Assembly: GCA_030427205.1 (NCBI GenBank)
Contig: JAUHXC010000018.1
Span: forward strand, 62,001-126,000
Direction: 5' to 3'
Source of the DNA: a bacterium
GTDB lineage: Bacteria > Myxococcota_A > Bradymonadia > UBA7976 > UBA1532
DNA length: 64,000 bases
Below, in pieces: positions 43,834 through 51,962 of the stretch (position 1 is its first letter; each line of letters opens with the position of its first letter). The notes under the pieces are model-generated. The model searched no databases. It had not been told where the DNA came from and saw only the letters and a program-made list of their open reading frames with translations. A program made the position numbers and the translations under genes.

Positions 43834-45239
43834 GCACCTGGCGCACCGTCACCCGGCTGGAGTGGCGCATCCTGCGGCGCGATCGCGCGGCGCTGGTCGT
43901 ATTGGGCCTCTTCGCCGGCTTCCTGGTCGTCTCGGCGTTCGCCGGCGGCCGCCACGCCGACCGCCACCGCGCGGGCGTCGAGGCGTCGGTCGACGCCGAG
44001 CAGGCGCGGCTGGCCGATCACCGCGCGGCCCTCGTCGAGCGGGGCGACGCCCCGGCCAGCGCCCGCGACCCGCGGGATCCGGTCTTCATGGGCACCGAGG
44101 GCGCCGCGCACGTCGCCGTCCTGCCGCCCGCGCCGCTGGCCAGCATCACGGTCGGCCAGCGCGACGTGCACCCGCAGGCGGTGCGCATCACGACCGAGGT
44201 GCAGCTCACCGAGGAGCGCCAGACCGAGACCGCCATGGCCGGCCCGGGGCAGCTCGCCGCGGGCAGCTTCGATCCGGCGTTCCTCTTCGTGGTGCTGTTC
44301 CCGCTGGTGGTCATCGCGCTGTCCTACGACCTGCTGAGCGGCGAGCGCGAGCGCGGCACCCTGGCGATGCTGCTCTCCCAGCCCATCGGTCAGCGCGGGC
44401 TGGTGCTGGGCAAAGCCGCCGCGCGGGCCATCGGCCTCTCGGCGATCACCGTCGCCGCGGCCCTCGTCGGGTTGTGGGCGTCGGGCGCCGACGTGGCGGC
44501 CGGCGCAGTGCCGGCGGCGCTCTACGGCGGCGTACTGGTCGCCTGGGCGCTCTTCTGGTTCGCCGCGGCGATCGCCGTCGATTCGCGGGGCGGCAGCTCG
44601 GCCCGCAACGCGCTGGTGCTCGTCGGCGCCTGGCTGGTGCTGGTGGTCATCGTGCCGGGGTTGCTCGGCGCAGCGGTCGATACCCTGCACCCGCCGCCCG
44701 ACCGCATGGCGCTGGTGCACGAGGCCCGCGAGGCGGCCCGGGACGTCGAGAAAGAGCTCGCCGGCCTCGAAGGGCGCCACGATCGGGATACGCGGGCGGC
44801 GGACTACACCAAGCGGGTGGTCGAGGTGCAGAGCGCGCTGGCCGCGCGCACCGAGCCGGTGCTGGCCGAGATGCGCCAGCGGGTGCGGGCCCGGCAGGCG
44901 CTGGTCGAGAACCTGCGCTTCGTCTCGCCGGCGATCGTCGTGCAGATGGCGCTCGAAGACATCGCCGGGGCCGGCGCGACGCGCCATCGACGCTTCGAGG
45001 ATCAGGTCGACGCATTTCACGCCGACTGGCGGGCCTACTTCGCGGGGAAGATCGAGCAGGGCGACCGGCTCACGACGGCCGATCTCGACGCGCTGCCGCG
45101 CTTCGTCTTCGTCGAAGAGCCCGAAGGCAGTCGGGTGGCGCGGGTCGGCATCGGCATCGCCGGCCTGCTCGGCGCGGCCGGTATCCTGGTGCTCATCGCC
45201 CTGCCGGGTCTGCGCCGCGTCGGTCGACTCGGCGCCTGA
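43830..45239 (+). CDS. ABC-2 type permease, second subunit
   Basis: This 469-residue protein has the same topology as the preceding permease: an early helix (LVVLGLFAGFLVVSAFAGG), a large loop, helices FLFVVLFPLVVIALSYDLL, IGLSAITVAAALVGLWASG, LYGGVLVAWALFWFAAAIAV and LVLVGAWLVLVVIVPGLLG, a second loop rich in charged helices, and a terminal helix (IGIAGLLGAAGILVLIALP). The two permeases share motifs such as SGERERGTLAMLLSQP and SRERERRTLAQALSTG, so they arose by duplication and probably pair as a heterodimer. The start overlaps the previous stop by four bases. It converges on the FKBP gene. Confidence 0.88.
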   Translation: MSTWRTVTRLEWRILRRDRAALVVLGLFAGFLVVSAFAGGRHADRHRAGVEASVDAEQARLADHRAALVERGDAPASARDPRDPVFMGTEGAAHVAVLPPAPLASITVGQRDVHPQAVRITTEVQLTEERQTETAMAGPGQLAAGSFDPAFLFVVLFPLVVIALSYDLLSGERERGTLAMLLSQPIGQRGLVLGKAAARAIGLSAITVAAALVGLWASGADVAAGAVPAALYGGVLVAWALFWFAAAIAVDSRGGSSARNALVLVGAWLVLVVIVPGLLGAAVDTLHPPPDRMALVHEAREAARDVEKELAGLEGRHDRDTRAADYTKRVVEVQSALAARTEPVLAEMRQRVRARQALVENLRFVSPAIVVQMALEDIAGAGATRHRRFEDQVDAFHADWRAYFAGKIEQGDRLTTADLDALPRFVFVEEPEGSRVARVGIGIAGLLGAAGILVLIALPGLRRVGRLGA

Positions 45240-45259
45240 CGGCGGGCGGCCCTACCGGC

Positions 45260-45970
45260 TCACTTGATCTCGAGCAGCTCGACGTCGAAGACGAGCATGC
45301 CGGCCGGGCGGCCGGGGCGGCCGCGATAGGCCAGCTCTTCGGGGATCCACAGCCGCCGCGTCTCGCCGACGGACATCAGCTGCAGCCCCTCCGTCCAGCC
45401 GGGGATGACCCGGTTGAGCGGGAAGGTCGCCGGCTTGCCCCGCGAGATGCTGCTGTCGAAGGCTTTGCCGTCGGTCGTCCAGCCGGTGTAGTGGGCCACG
45501 ACGACGCTGTCGGCGGTCGGCTTCTGCTTGCCGTCGCCCGGCTCGAGCACCTTGGTGGCGAGCCCGCTGGCGGTCTTCTCGGCGTCGGCCGGCGGCGCGG
45601 CCACATCGGCCGGCGCCTTGGGCATCGGCGCCTGCTTGGGCACGCCGATGATCTTCGTCGCGCCGATCTCTTCCATGACCTGGGCGTACGAGGCGACGCC
45701 GCCGCCCGCCCGATGGCAGTGGTTGCGGTGGCATACGGTGAAGCCGGGCGGCGGATTGCGCGGATCGAAGACGACCTCCTCCTTGGACATCATCTCGCCA
45801 CTCTCGCCGGCCTTCGCCGTCTCGTCGGCCGCCTTGTCGGCCTTGCCGTCGGCGGCCGCCGGGGCGGCTTTCGTCCCGGCCGACTTCTCGACCGGCGGGG
45901 CCTTCTCGCCAGAACAGCCCACCAGCGCGCCCGCCAGTATCAATACTCGCCACACCCGTCGCTCGATCAC
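45260..45970 (-). CDS. FKBP-type peptidyl-prolyl isomerase lipoprotein
   Basis: This 236-residue lipoprotein has a signal ending ALVGC at about residue 18, then an Ala/Lys-rich linker. An unusual Cys/His cluster (FTVCHRNHCHR) follows near residue 78, and a C-terminal FKBP domain spans about 145-236 (VVVAHYTGWTTDGKAFDSS, GKPATFPLNRVIPGWTEGLQ, VGETRRLWIPEELAYRGRPG, MLVFDVELLEI). FKBP domains speed proline isomerisation, so this is probably a periplasmic or outer-membrane folding factor. The Cys/His cluster could bind metal or haem, which is not usual in FKBPs. The start GTG at 45970 has GGAGGACC upstream. It is divergent from the binding-protein/legumain fusion gene. Confidence 0.92.
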   Translation of the reverse strand: MIERRVWRVLILAGALVGCSGEKAPPVEKSAGTKAAPAAADGKADKAADETAKAGESGEMMSKEEVVFDPRNPPPGFTVCHRNHCHRAGGGVASYAQVMEEIGATKIIGVPKQAPMPKAPADVAAPPADAEKTASGLATKVLEPGDGKQKPTADSVVVAHYTGWTTDGKAFDSSISRGKPATFPLNRVIPGWTEGLQLMSVGETRRLWIPEELAYRGRPGRPAGMLVFDVELLEIK

Positions 45971-46146
45971 CGATGGTCCTCCGCTGCTGAAGATGGGCCC
46001 GCGCGCGGGCCGGTGAGCCTCTACGACACCATAGCAGCGCATCGCGTCGCGTCCGACCGTCATCCGACGGCAGACTACGGCTTCGCGAGGCCGATTGCGC
46101 TCTGGTGATCGAGTGCCGTCTTCGACGCCCGAGCCCAGGACCGATC

Positions 46147-48402
46147 ATGCCATCGACCCCAGACCTCGTCGGCCCACATCCCCGGCGCCGCCCTCTCCGC
46201 TCGGCGCTGTTCATCGTGGCGCTGCTCGTATCGGCCAGCCTCGCCGGCTGCGACGATGAGGCGCTGTCGAGCCCCGACGCCGGCGTGACGCTGCCCGAGC
46301 GCTTCGTCATCGGGGTCATCGAGCCGGCGGGCGGCATGCCGGGCAAGCTGCCCGAGCTCGACGTGGCGGTCGACCGCATCAACGCCGCCGGCGGCATCGG
46401 CGGTCAGGCGCCGCTCGCCCTCCGCCGGATCGCGATCGACGGTCTGGACGGCTCGGCCGTCGACGTCGCCCGGACCCTCGTCGACGATCCCGAAGTGGTC
46501 GCGATCATCGGTCCGGGCCGCCCGGACGCGGTGCTCGACGTGGCGACGGCGGTGGTCGACGGCGGCAAGCCCTTCTTGACCGGCTCGGCGACCAGCGGCG
46601 AGCTGCAGCGCGCGTTCTCGGGCTCGCCTTTCGTCTGGCGCACCAAGACCAGCGACATCGGGCAGATGGAGTTCATCCTGCGCCGGGCCAGCAATCAGGG
46701 GGTCGAGCGCATCGGGCTGCTGACCGGCCTCGGCGCCTCCGGGCAGTCGTTCTTCAACTGGTTCGGCTTCTACGCGACCAACCTCGGCTTCGACGCCGAC
46801 GACGTGTATCTCGCCGCCTACACCGAGGACGTGCGGCCCGAGTCGCTGCTGCCCGACATGCTCGACGCCGATCTCGACATGCTCGTGATCGCGCCCGAGC
46901 GGCCCATGGACGCCGAGATCCTGGCCGAAGGGCTCGCCGCCGCGCGCGACGCGGACGGGCGACTGCCGTTTCGGGTGGTGCTGGCCGATACCGGGCTCGA
47001 TCTGCCCACCACCGTCGCCGGCCAGCCGGACATGGTCGGCTTCGAGGGCTGGGTGACGACCTCGACCGAGGCGTCAGCCTTGCCCGACGTCTTCGCGGCG
47101 GCCGGCGTCGGCATGCCCAGCGACGCTGCGAGCGGGCACGACGCCGTATTGCTGCTGGCCTACGCGCTCGAGGCCTCGGCCGGCGCCACCGGCGAGGCGC
47201 TGGCGAACGCGATCGCCGCGGTGGTCGCCGGCGACGGCGAGGTCTTCCCGCCGACCGACGAGGGCATCGCACAGACCCTCGAAGCTTTGCGCCGGGGCGA
47301 GCGACCCGACATCCAGGGCACCACCGGCACCCTGGCCTTCGACCCGGTCGACGGGGTCGACCTGGAAGCGCCGACCATCGGCCACTGGTCGGTCTCGGAT
47401 CGGGGCCCGGCCATCCGCTTCGTCATCGACGAGCGTATCGATCTCGCCGAACAGGGCGGGCTGCAGCTGCGCCGCGCGCGGCCGATGTTCACCGCACCGA
47501 CCGCGGGCGACATCCCGCCGCCGGCGAGCCGGCCGACGCGGATCGTCGCGCTGATCCTCGCCGCCTCGTCGAGCTGGGACAACTATCGCCATCAGGCCGA
47601 CGCGCTGCGCCAGTACCAGCGCCTGCGCGGGCTGGGGGTCTCCGACGACGACATCGTGATGGTGGGGGCCGACGATCTGGCCGATCACCCGGACAACGCC
47701 TTGCCGGGGGTGGTGCGCAACGTGCCGGGCGGCCCGGACCTGCGGGCGGACGTGGTCTATGACTACGAGACGCTGAGCCCGCGCCAGATCGACGCGGTCC
47801 TGCGCGGCGAGGAGAGCGCCGAGACGCCGATCGTGCTGCCTCAGGCCGCCGACGCCGCCCTGTTCGTCTACTTCGCGGGCCACGGCGGCATCGTCGGGCT
47901 CGCCATCGACGCCAACTCGACCGAGGACGGCCTCTTCGCCAGCGATGCGAGCACCGTGCTGCAGCCGCAGGACTTCACCGAGACCCTGTGCGCGCTGCGC
48001 GCGGCGGGCCGCATGCCCCAGGCGACGATCGTCATCGAGTCGTGCCACGCGGGCGTATTCGGCGACGCCGACTTCTTCGGCATCGAGTCCGGCTGCGCCG
48101 ACGGCGAGACCCGCCTGGAGAACGTGCTGCTGCTCACGGCGGCCAACAGCCTGGAGAACTCGCTGGCCACCGGCTACGACCGCGAGCTGCAGGCGTGGGT
48201 CGGCGACGAGTTCTCGGTGGCCTTCAGCGACCGGGTCGAGCAGGTGGCGCTGGGCGACATGCTGTCGGTGTATCGCGACATCTACGAGAGCGTCTCGGGC
48301 TCCCACGTATCGCTGTACAACAGCGACCTCAACCCGGATCTGGGCACGCTGCCCGCCGATCGGGTGCTGCTGCTGCGGGTCGGGGGAGACGCCGCGCCCT
48401 GA
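46147..48402 (+). CDS. Lipoprotein fusing a type-1 periplasmic binding domain to a legumain-like (C13) caspase-fold domain
   Basis: This 751-residue lipoprotein has a signal ending SLAGC. Residues of about 50-430 form a branched-chain-amino-acid-type binding domain (FVIGVIEPAGG, VDRINAAGGIGG, VVAIIGPGRPDAVL, then SGHDAVLLLAYALE). From about 455 the sequence changes to a C13 peptidase pattern: IVALILAASSSWDNYRHQAD, QRLRGLGVSDDDIVMVGADD, DYETLSPRQIDAVLRGEE, ALFVYFAGHGG with His579, and ATIVIESCHAGVFG with Cys633. The order and spacing match the legumain catalytic dyad and several flanking legumain motifs. This suggests a surface sensor-protease in which ligand binding might control a cysteine protease. 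The ATG at 46147 has CAGGA upstream. No transporter permeases for the binding domain are adjacent. Confidence 0.88.
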   Translation: MPSTPDLVGPHPRRRPLRSALFIVALLVSASLAGCDDEALSSPDAGVTLPERFVIGVIEPAGGMPGKLPELDVAVDRINAAGGIGGQAPLALRRIAIDGLDGSAVDVARTLVDDPEVVAIIGPGRPDAVLDVATAVVDGGKPFLTGSATSGELQRAFSGSPFVWRTKTSDIGQMEFILRRASNQGVERIGLLTGLGASGQSFFNWFGFYATNLGFDADDVYLAAYTEDVRPESLLPDMLDADLDMLVIAPERPMDAEILAEGLAAARDADGRLPFRVVLADTGLDLPTTVAGQPDMVGFEGWVTTSTEASALPDVFAAAGVGMPSDAASGHDAVLLLAYALEASAGATGEALANAIAAVVAGDGEVFPPTDEGIAQTLEALRRGERPDIQGTTGTLAFDPVDGVDLEAPTIGHWSVSDRGPAIRFVIDERIDLAEQGGLQLRRARPMFTAPTAGDIPPPASRPTRIVALILAASSSWDNYRHQADALRQYQRLRGLGVSDDDIVMVGADDLADHPDNALPGVVRNVPGGPDLRADVVYDYETLSPRQIDAVLRGEESAETPIVLPQAADAALFVYFAGHGGIVGLAIDANSTEDGLFASDASTVLQPQDFTETLCALRAAGRMPQATIVIESCHAGVFGDADFFGIESGCADGETRLENVLLLTAANSLENSLATGYDRELQAWVGDEFSVAFSDRVEQVALGDMLSVYRDIYESVSGSHVSLYNSDLNPDLGTLPADRVLLLRVGGDAAP

Positions 48403-48425
48403 GGCGAGCGGGCGTCGGCGAGCGT

Positions 48426-49670
48426 TCAGGGCTGCACGGTCTCGATGCTGAGCGTCGCCGTGCCCTGAGCGCCGCCGAGCCCGTGAATCCACAGGAAGTA
48501 GTCGCCCGGCTCGAAGAACGCGGCGATCTCCGACCCGTAGGCCGGCGCTTCACCGTTGGGACCGCCGTCGTCGTTGCAGGCGAGCTCCGAGGCCAACTCG
48601 GCGCAGACGGACCGGATGCTCAGCACCGTGTCGAACGTATTGGCCGTGGTGTTGATCACCAGCTGGCTCGGCTCGAAGATCGGCAGATAGGCCACCACCG
48701 CGTTGGCTGCCCCATTCACGCAGGAGGCCTCTTCGGCGTTCATGATGCCCTCGTTGCTCACCTCGAACATGCCGTCGGGGAAGATCTCGGGGATGACCGC
48801 CGGGTCGCACTGGTCTTGCGGCGGATCCGGATCGTCCCCGCAGATGTTGTTCGGATCGGCGCCGACGAGCGGCGCCATGACCTGTAGGGCCTCCTCACAA
48901 TTCTGGAAGCCGCACCCGATCTGCTCGACGATGGGGCAAGAGGCCCTGCACTGCATCTCGAACTCGTCACCCTGCTCGCCGGCCGCGCCGCACTCCTCTT
49001 CGTAGCAACGCAGCAGAAAATCGCAGACGCGGTCGCAGTCTTGGCCATCTCCTCGGCAGCCGGGGCCCTCTCCTTCCCCTTCGCCCTCACCTTCGCCTTC
49101 GCCCTCACCTTCGCCTTCGCCCTCACCTTCCCCCTCACCTTCCCCCTCACCTTCCCCCTCACCTTCCCCCTCACCTTCCCCTTCGCCCTCACCTTCCCCT
49201 TCACCTTCGCCCTCGCCCTCGCCCTCACCTTCACCTTCGCCCTCTCCTTCACCTTCGCCCTCTCCTTCACCTTCGCCCTCTCCTTCACCTTCGCCCTCAC
49301 CTTCGCCCTCGCCCTCGCCCTCGCCCTCACCTTCTCCTTCCCCTTCGCCCTCGCCCTCACCTTCGCCCTCGCCCTCTCCTTCTCCCTCGCCCTCTCCTTC
49401 GCCCTCGCCCTCACCTTCCCCTTCGCCCTCACCTTCCCCTTCGCCTTCGCCCTCCCCTTCCCCTTCGCCCTCGCCCCCGGCACACATACACTCGCCGTAG
49501 TCGCCCTCGGCGTCGCAGATCCGGCTGCCGGTCATGCCATCGGGGCAGGCACAGGCGCGCAGATCGCCTTCGTCGCAATCACCGCCGCCGCCGCCGCCGC
49601 CGCCGGGCACGCAGCCCAGGGCGAACAACGCCAGAAATACATGGCACAACCACATCATGGGCCAGCGCAT
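48426..49670 (-). CDS. Lipoprotein with a long Gly-Glu dipeptide repeat and PPC-like C-terminus
   Basis: This protein of about 414 residues has a lipoprotein signal ending FALGC, a poly-Gly run and a small Cys-rich segment (DLRACACPDGMTGSRICDAE). About 69 tandem Gly-Glu dipeptides (residues of roughly 65-200) follow, then a second Cys-rich part (CDRVCDFLLRCYEEECG, CRASCP, CGFQNCEEAL). A beta-rich C-terminal domain resembles the bacterial pre-peptidase C-terminal type (LVINTTANTFDTVLSIRS, then GDYFLWIHGLGG). The repeat is a highly acidic, flexible spacer that could hold the C-terminal domain away from the membrane. The ATG at 49670 has GGAGGAGGAG upstream; an ATG at 49685 lies inside that ribosome site. 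It is downstream of the two paralogous lipoprotein genes. Confidence 0.88.
   Translation of the reverse strand: MRWPMMWLCHVFLALFALGCVPGGGGGGGGDCDEGDLRACACPDGMTGSRICDAEGDYGECMCAGGEGEGEGEGEGEGEGEGEGEGEGEGEGEGEGEGEGEGEGEGEGEGEGEGEGEGEGEGEGEGEGEGEGEGEGEGEGEGEGEGEGEGEGEGEGEGEGEGEGEGEGEGEGEGEGEGEGEGEGEGEGEGEGEGEGEGEGEGPGCRGDGQDCDRVCDFLLRCYEEECGAAGEQGDEFEMQCRASCPIVEQIGCGFQNCEEALQVMAPLVGADPNNICGDDPDPPQDQCDPAVIPEIFPDGMFEVSNEGIMNAEEASCVNGAANAVVAYLPIFEPSQLVINTTANTFDTVLSIRSVCAELASELACNDDGGPNGEAPAYGSEIAAFFEPGDYFLWIHGLGGAQGTATLSIETVQP
49064..49478 (-). repeat. Gly-Glu codon tandem repeat, about 69 six-base units
   Basis: About 415 bp consist of GGx-GAx codon pairs reading Gly-Glu on the minus strand, with synonymous variation (GGC/GGT/GGG/GGA with GAG/GAA) that breaks perfect identity. 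The mix of synonymous codons shows the dipeptide is kept by selection, or that the repeat expanded long ago. The plus strand of this stretch reads as hydrophobic Ala-Leu-Thr-Phe by accident. Confidence 0.9.
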
Positions 49671-49721
49671 CGACTCCTCCTCCATTGTCGGTGCAGTGGT
49701 CGGCGCAGCCGACCGGGCGCC

Positions 49722-51962
49722 TCAAGGCATGTCCTCGGGCGGGGGCATCTCGACACCGCCGATCGGTGCCATCGTCACGTTCACATCCAGCCGGCCTTCG
49801 AGGCCGATGCGCCCGCCATCTACGCGGGGCGCGCCGCGGAAGCTCGGCGCCAGGGTCAGGCCGACCAGCCGCGGCGCATACTCGGCCAACGCCGCCGGAT
49901 CGACCGCGATGGGGTCGACCCCGAACGCCAGGCCTTCGCCGAGCGCATCCTGGACCATGGGCCAGACCACGCGCAACAGCAGGCCGCCGAGCGCGTCGGC
50001 GCTGAGCAGGGGGAACTCCTGGCCCTGCTCGATACGCACCACGTCGACATCGGGCTCGTCGGCCAGCCGCAGCTCGATCTGCGCGCCGTCCACATGGATG
50101 CCGGCGCCGACGGCGAGGCTGATGGCGTAGACATCCGCCGCGTCGGCGTTGGCCGCCTGGGTGCTCATGCGCAGGTCGCCGATCTGCACGGTGAGCGGGA
50201 ACTCACTGCCCAGCCGGGCGGGCACGACCACCGGCGGCATACGCGCGTCGAGCACCACGTCGCCGAGCAAGCCAGCCAGCTCATCGGGCAGCGGCGGCTG
50301 GATGTTGAGCAGCCGCGTCCGCCAGACCTCGTGCAGCAAGCCGTTGAGCAGCGCGAGGCGCATCGAGGCGCCGATGCCTTCGCCCTGCACCTCGACCCAT
50401 TCGGGGCTCGACAAGACCGGCACCCCCGGATCGGGGTGCGGCGCTTCGACCGGCCCGGGGTGCTGAACCCGGGCGTCGAGCATCAGCTGCAGCAGCGTCG
50501 CCCGCTCGATGTGCAGGCCCGCGGGGGTGATCTGCAGCGCGAGGTCGAGCGGCGGCACCCCGTCGATGCCGGTTTCGAACTGCAGCGGGATGTCGCCGAT
50601 GGTGCCGAGCACCGTATCGAGGGCCGAGTCGACGAGCGCCGGCAGCTGGTCGGCGATGAGACCCGAGATGAGATCCTGCGCGAGATCGCGCACGAGGTTG
50701 CCGAGCAGCGTACCCAGGCTGTCGATCAGCGCGTTCGCCGTATCCGACGCGTAGTTGCCGCGGATCGACTCGAGGTTGACCTGCACCTCGCCCACGGTCA
50801 CCGCCAGCGCGTCTTCGAGGGTGAGCTGCAGCGTCGCGAAGGCGGCCACCTCGGCGTCGATGGAGCCGGTGAGGTCGATCTGCTCGTCTTCGATGACCAG
50901 TCGCCCGCTGGTCTGCACCTCGACCGCCGGCAGCACGAGGAACAGCTCGAGGCCCTCGGCGGTGAAGATCATCTCGACGTCGGGGCGGCCGAGGTCGACC
51001 GATTCGATGCGCAGGTCGAGCGGTTCACCCTCGGCGATCTGCGGGTCGCCGAGCAGGCTGTCGAGCTCGACGAGCTGCACGAGCATGTCGAGCACCTGGG
51101 CCACGTCGCCCGCGCGCAGCACGCCGCCGTCGTCGGGCACCTCGACGGGGTTGTCGGTGTCGAGCAGCGCCTGATCGATGCGCAGCGAGACCGCGCCGGT
51201 CAGGGTCACCCCGTCGCCTTCGACCGCTTCGTAATCGGCGGCCCACAGCACGTCGCGCACGTCGTAGGCCGGATCGGGCTGCACGCCATCGTCCGCGGTG
51301 ACCTCGACGCGGTTGACGCCGAAGGTGGCCGGGATGGCCACCGAGAAGCGGCCCTCGTCGTCGGTCTGCGCCTGCACCCCGTTGACCCGCACGGTGACCG
51401 GTCCCGCGGAGTCCACCGCCGAGCCGGCCACCGTGAGCGTATCGCCGCCCTCGCCGTCGAGGATCTCGCCGCGCTCGGGGCTCTCGACGACCAGGGTCGG
51501 CGGGCCGTCGTCGACGAAGACCGCCGCCCGTCCGCAGACCATGCCCGCGCAGGCCAGGACCGTCGCCGGGCCCTCGCTGGCGAACGTCAGCACGCCCGCC
51601 TCGTCGATCTGGCCGATCGCCGCCGGCGCCACGTCGAAGCGCACCGCCTCGTCGGGCAGCGGCTCACCGAAGCGATCGAAGGCCACCGCGGTCACCGTGA
51701 CCGTCGCGTCGAGCGCGTAGATCGGGCGCCGCGGCGCGAGCTCCACCTCGACCCACGCCGGCTGCGGCGGGGCCATGTCGGGCGGGGCCATGTCGGGCAC
51801 GACGGCGGCGTCGGGCGCCAGACCGGAGTCGGGATCTTCGATCGGACCCTGGTCGGGGCCCGCGTCGCCCTCGGGAGAGACGTTTGTCGCGTCGGTGCAG
51901 GCGCCGAGCGCCAGGGCGGCGATAGACGCGAGCAGCCAGCTCGGGAAGCGGTGGGGATTCAT
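49722..51962 (-). CDS. Large lipoprotein with Ig-like region and possible lipid-binding domain (paralogue 2)
   Basis: This 746-residue lipoprotein has a signal ending LALGAC and a Pro/Asp-rich linker. Ig-like segments follow (ATVTVTAVAFDRFGEPLPDE; GGDTLTVAGSAVDSAGPVTV). A long C-terminal region of about 460 residues alternates beta strands with an amphipathic helix (LGTLLGNLVRDLAQDLISGL, then IADQLPALVDSALDTVLGTI) and has similar halves. This pattern resembles tubular lipid-binding (TULIP/BPI-like) folds, but that is inference from pattern. The start overlaps the stop of the larger paralogue upstream (ATGA). The two proteins share domain order and motifs such as DDG-x-N-RVEV versus GLNVHTVVARD, so they are a tandem duplication. 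A role in outer-membrane lipid handling is possible. Confidence 0.85.
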   Translation of the reverse strand: MNPHRFPSWLLASIAALALGACTDATNVSPEGDAGPDQGPIEDPDSGLAPDAAVVPDMAPPDMAPPQPAWVEVELAPRRPIYALDATVTVTAVAFDRFGEPLPDEAVRFDVAPAAIGQIDEAGVLTFASEGPATVLACAGMVCGRAAVFVDDGPPTLVVESPERGEILDGEGGDTLTVAGSAVDSAGPVTVRVNGVQAQTDDEGRFSVAIPATFGVNRVEVTADDGVQPDPAYDVRDVLWAADYEAVEGDGVTLTGAVSLRIDQALLDTDNPVEVPDDGGVLRAGDVAQVLDMLVQLVELDSLLGDPQIAEGEPLDLRIESVDLGRPDVEMIFTAEGLELFLVLPAVEVQTSGRLVIEDEQIDLTGSIDAEVAAFATLQLTLEDALAVTVGEVQVNLESIRGNYASDTANALIDSLGTLLGNLVRDLAQDLISGLIADQLPALVDSALDTVLGTIGDIPLQFETGIDGVPPLDLALQITPAGLHIERATLLQLMLDARVQHPGPVEAPHPDPGVPVLSSPEWVEVQGEGIGASMRLALLNGLLHEVWRTRLLNIQPPLPDELAGLLGDVVLDARMPPVVVPARLGSEFPLTVQIGDLRMSTQAANADAADVYAISLAVGAGIHVDGAQIELRLADEPDVDVVRIEQGQEFPLLSADALGGLLLRVVWPMVQDALGEGLAFGVDPIAVDPAALAEYAPRLVGLTLAPSFRGAPRVDGGRIGLEGRLDVNVTMAPIGGVEMPPPEDMP

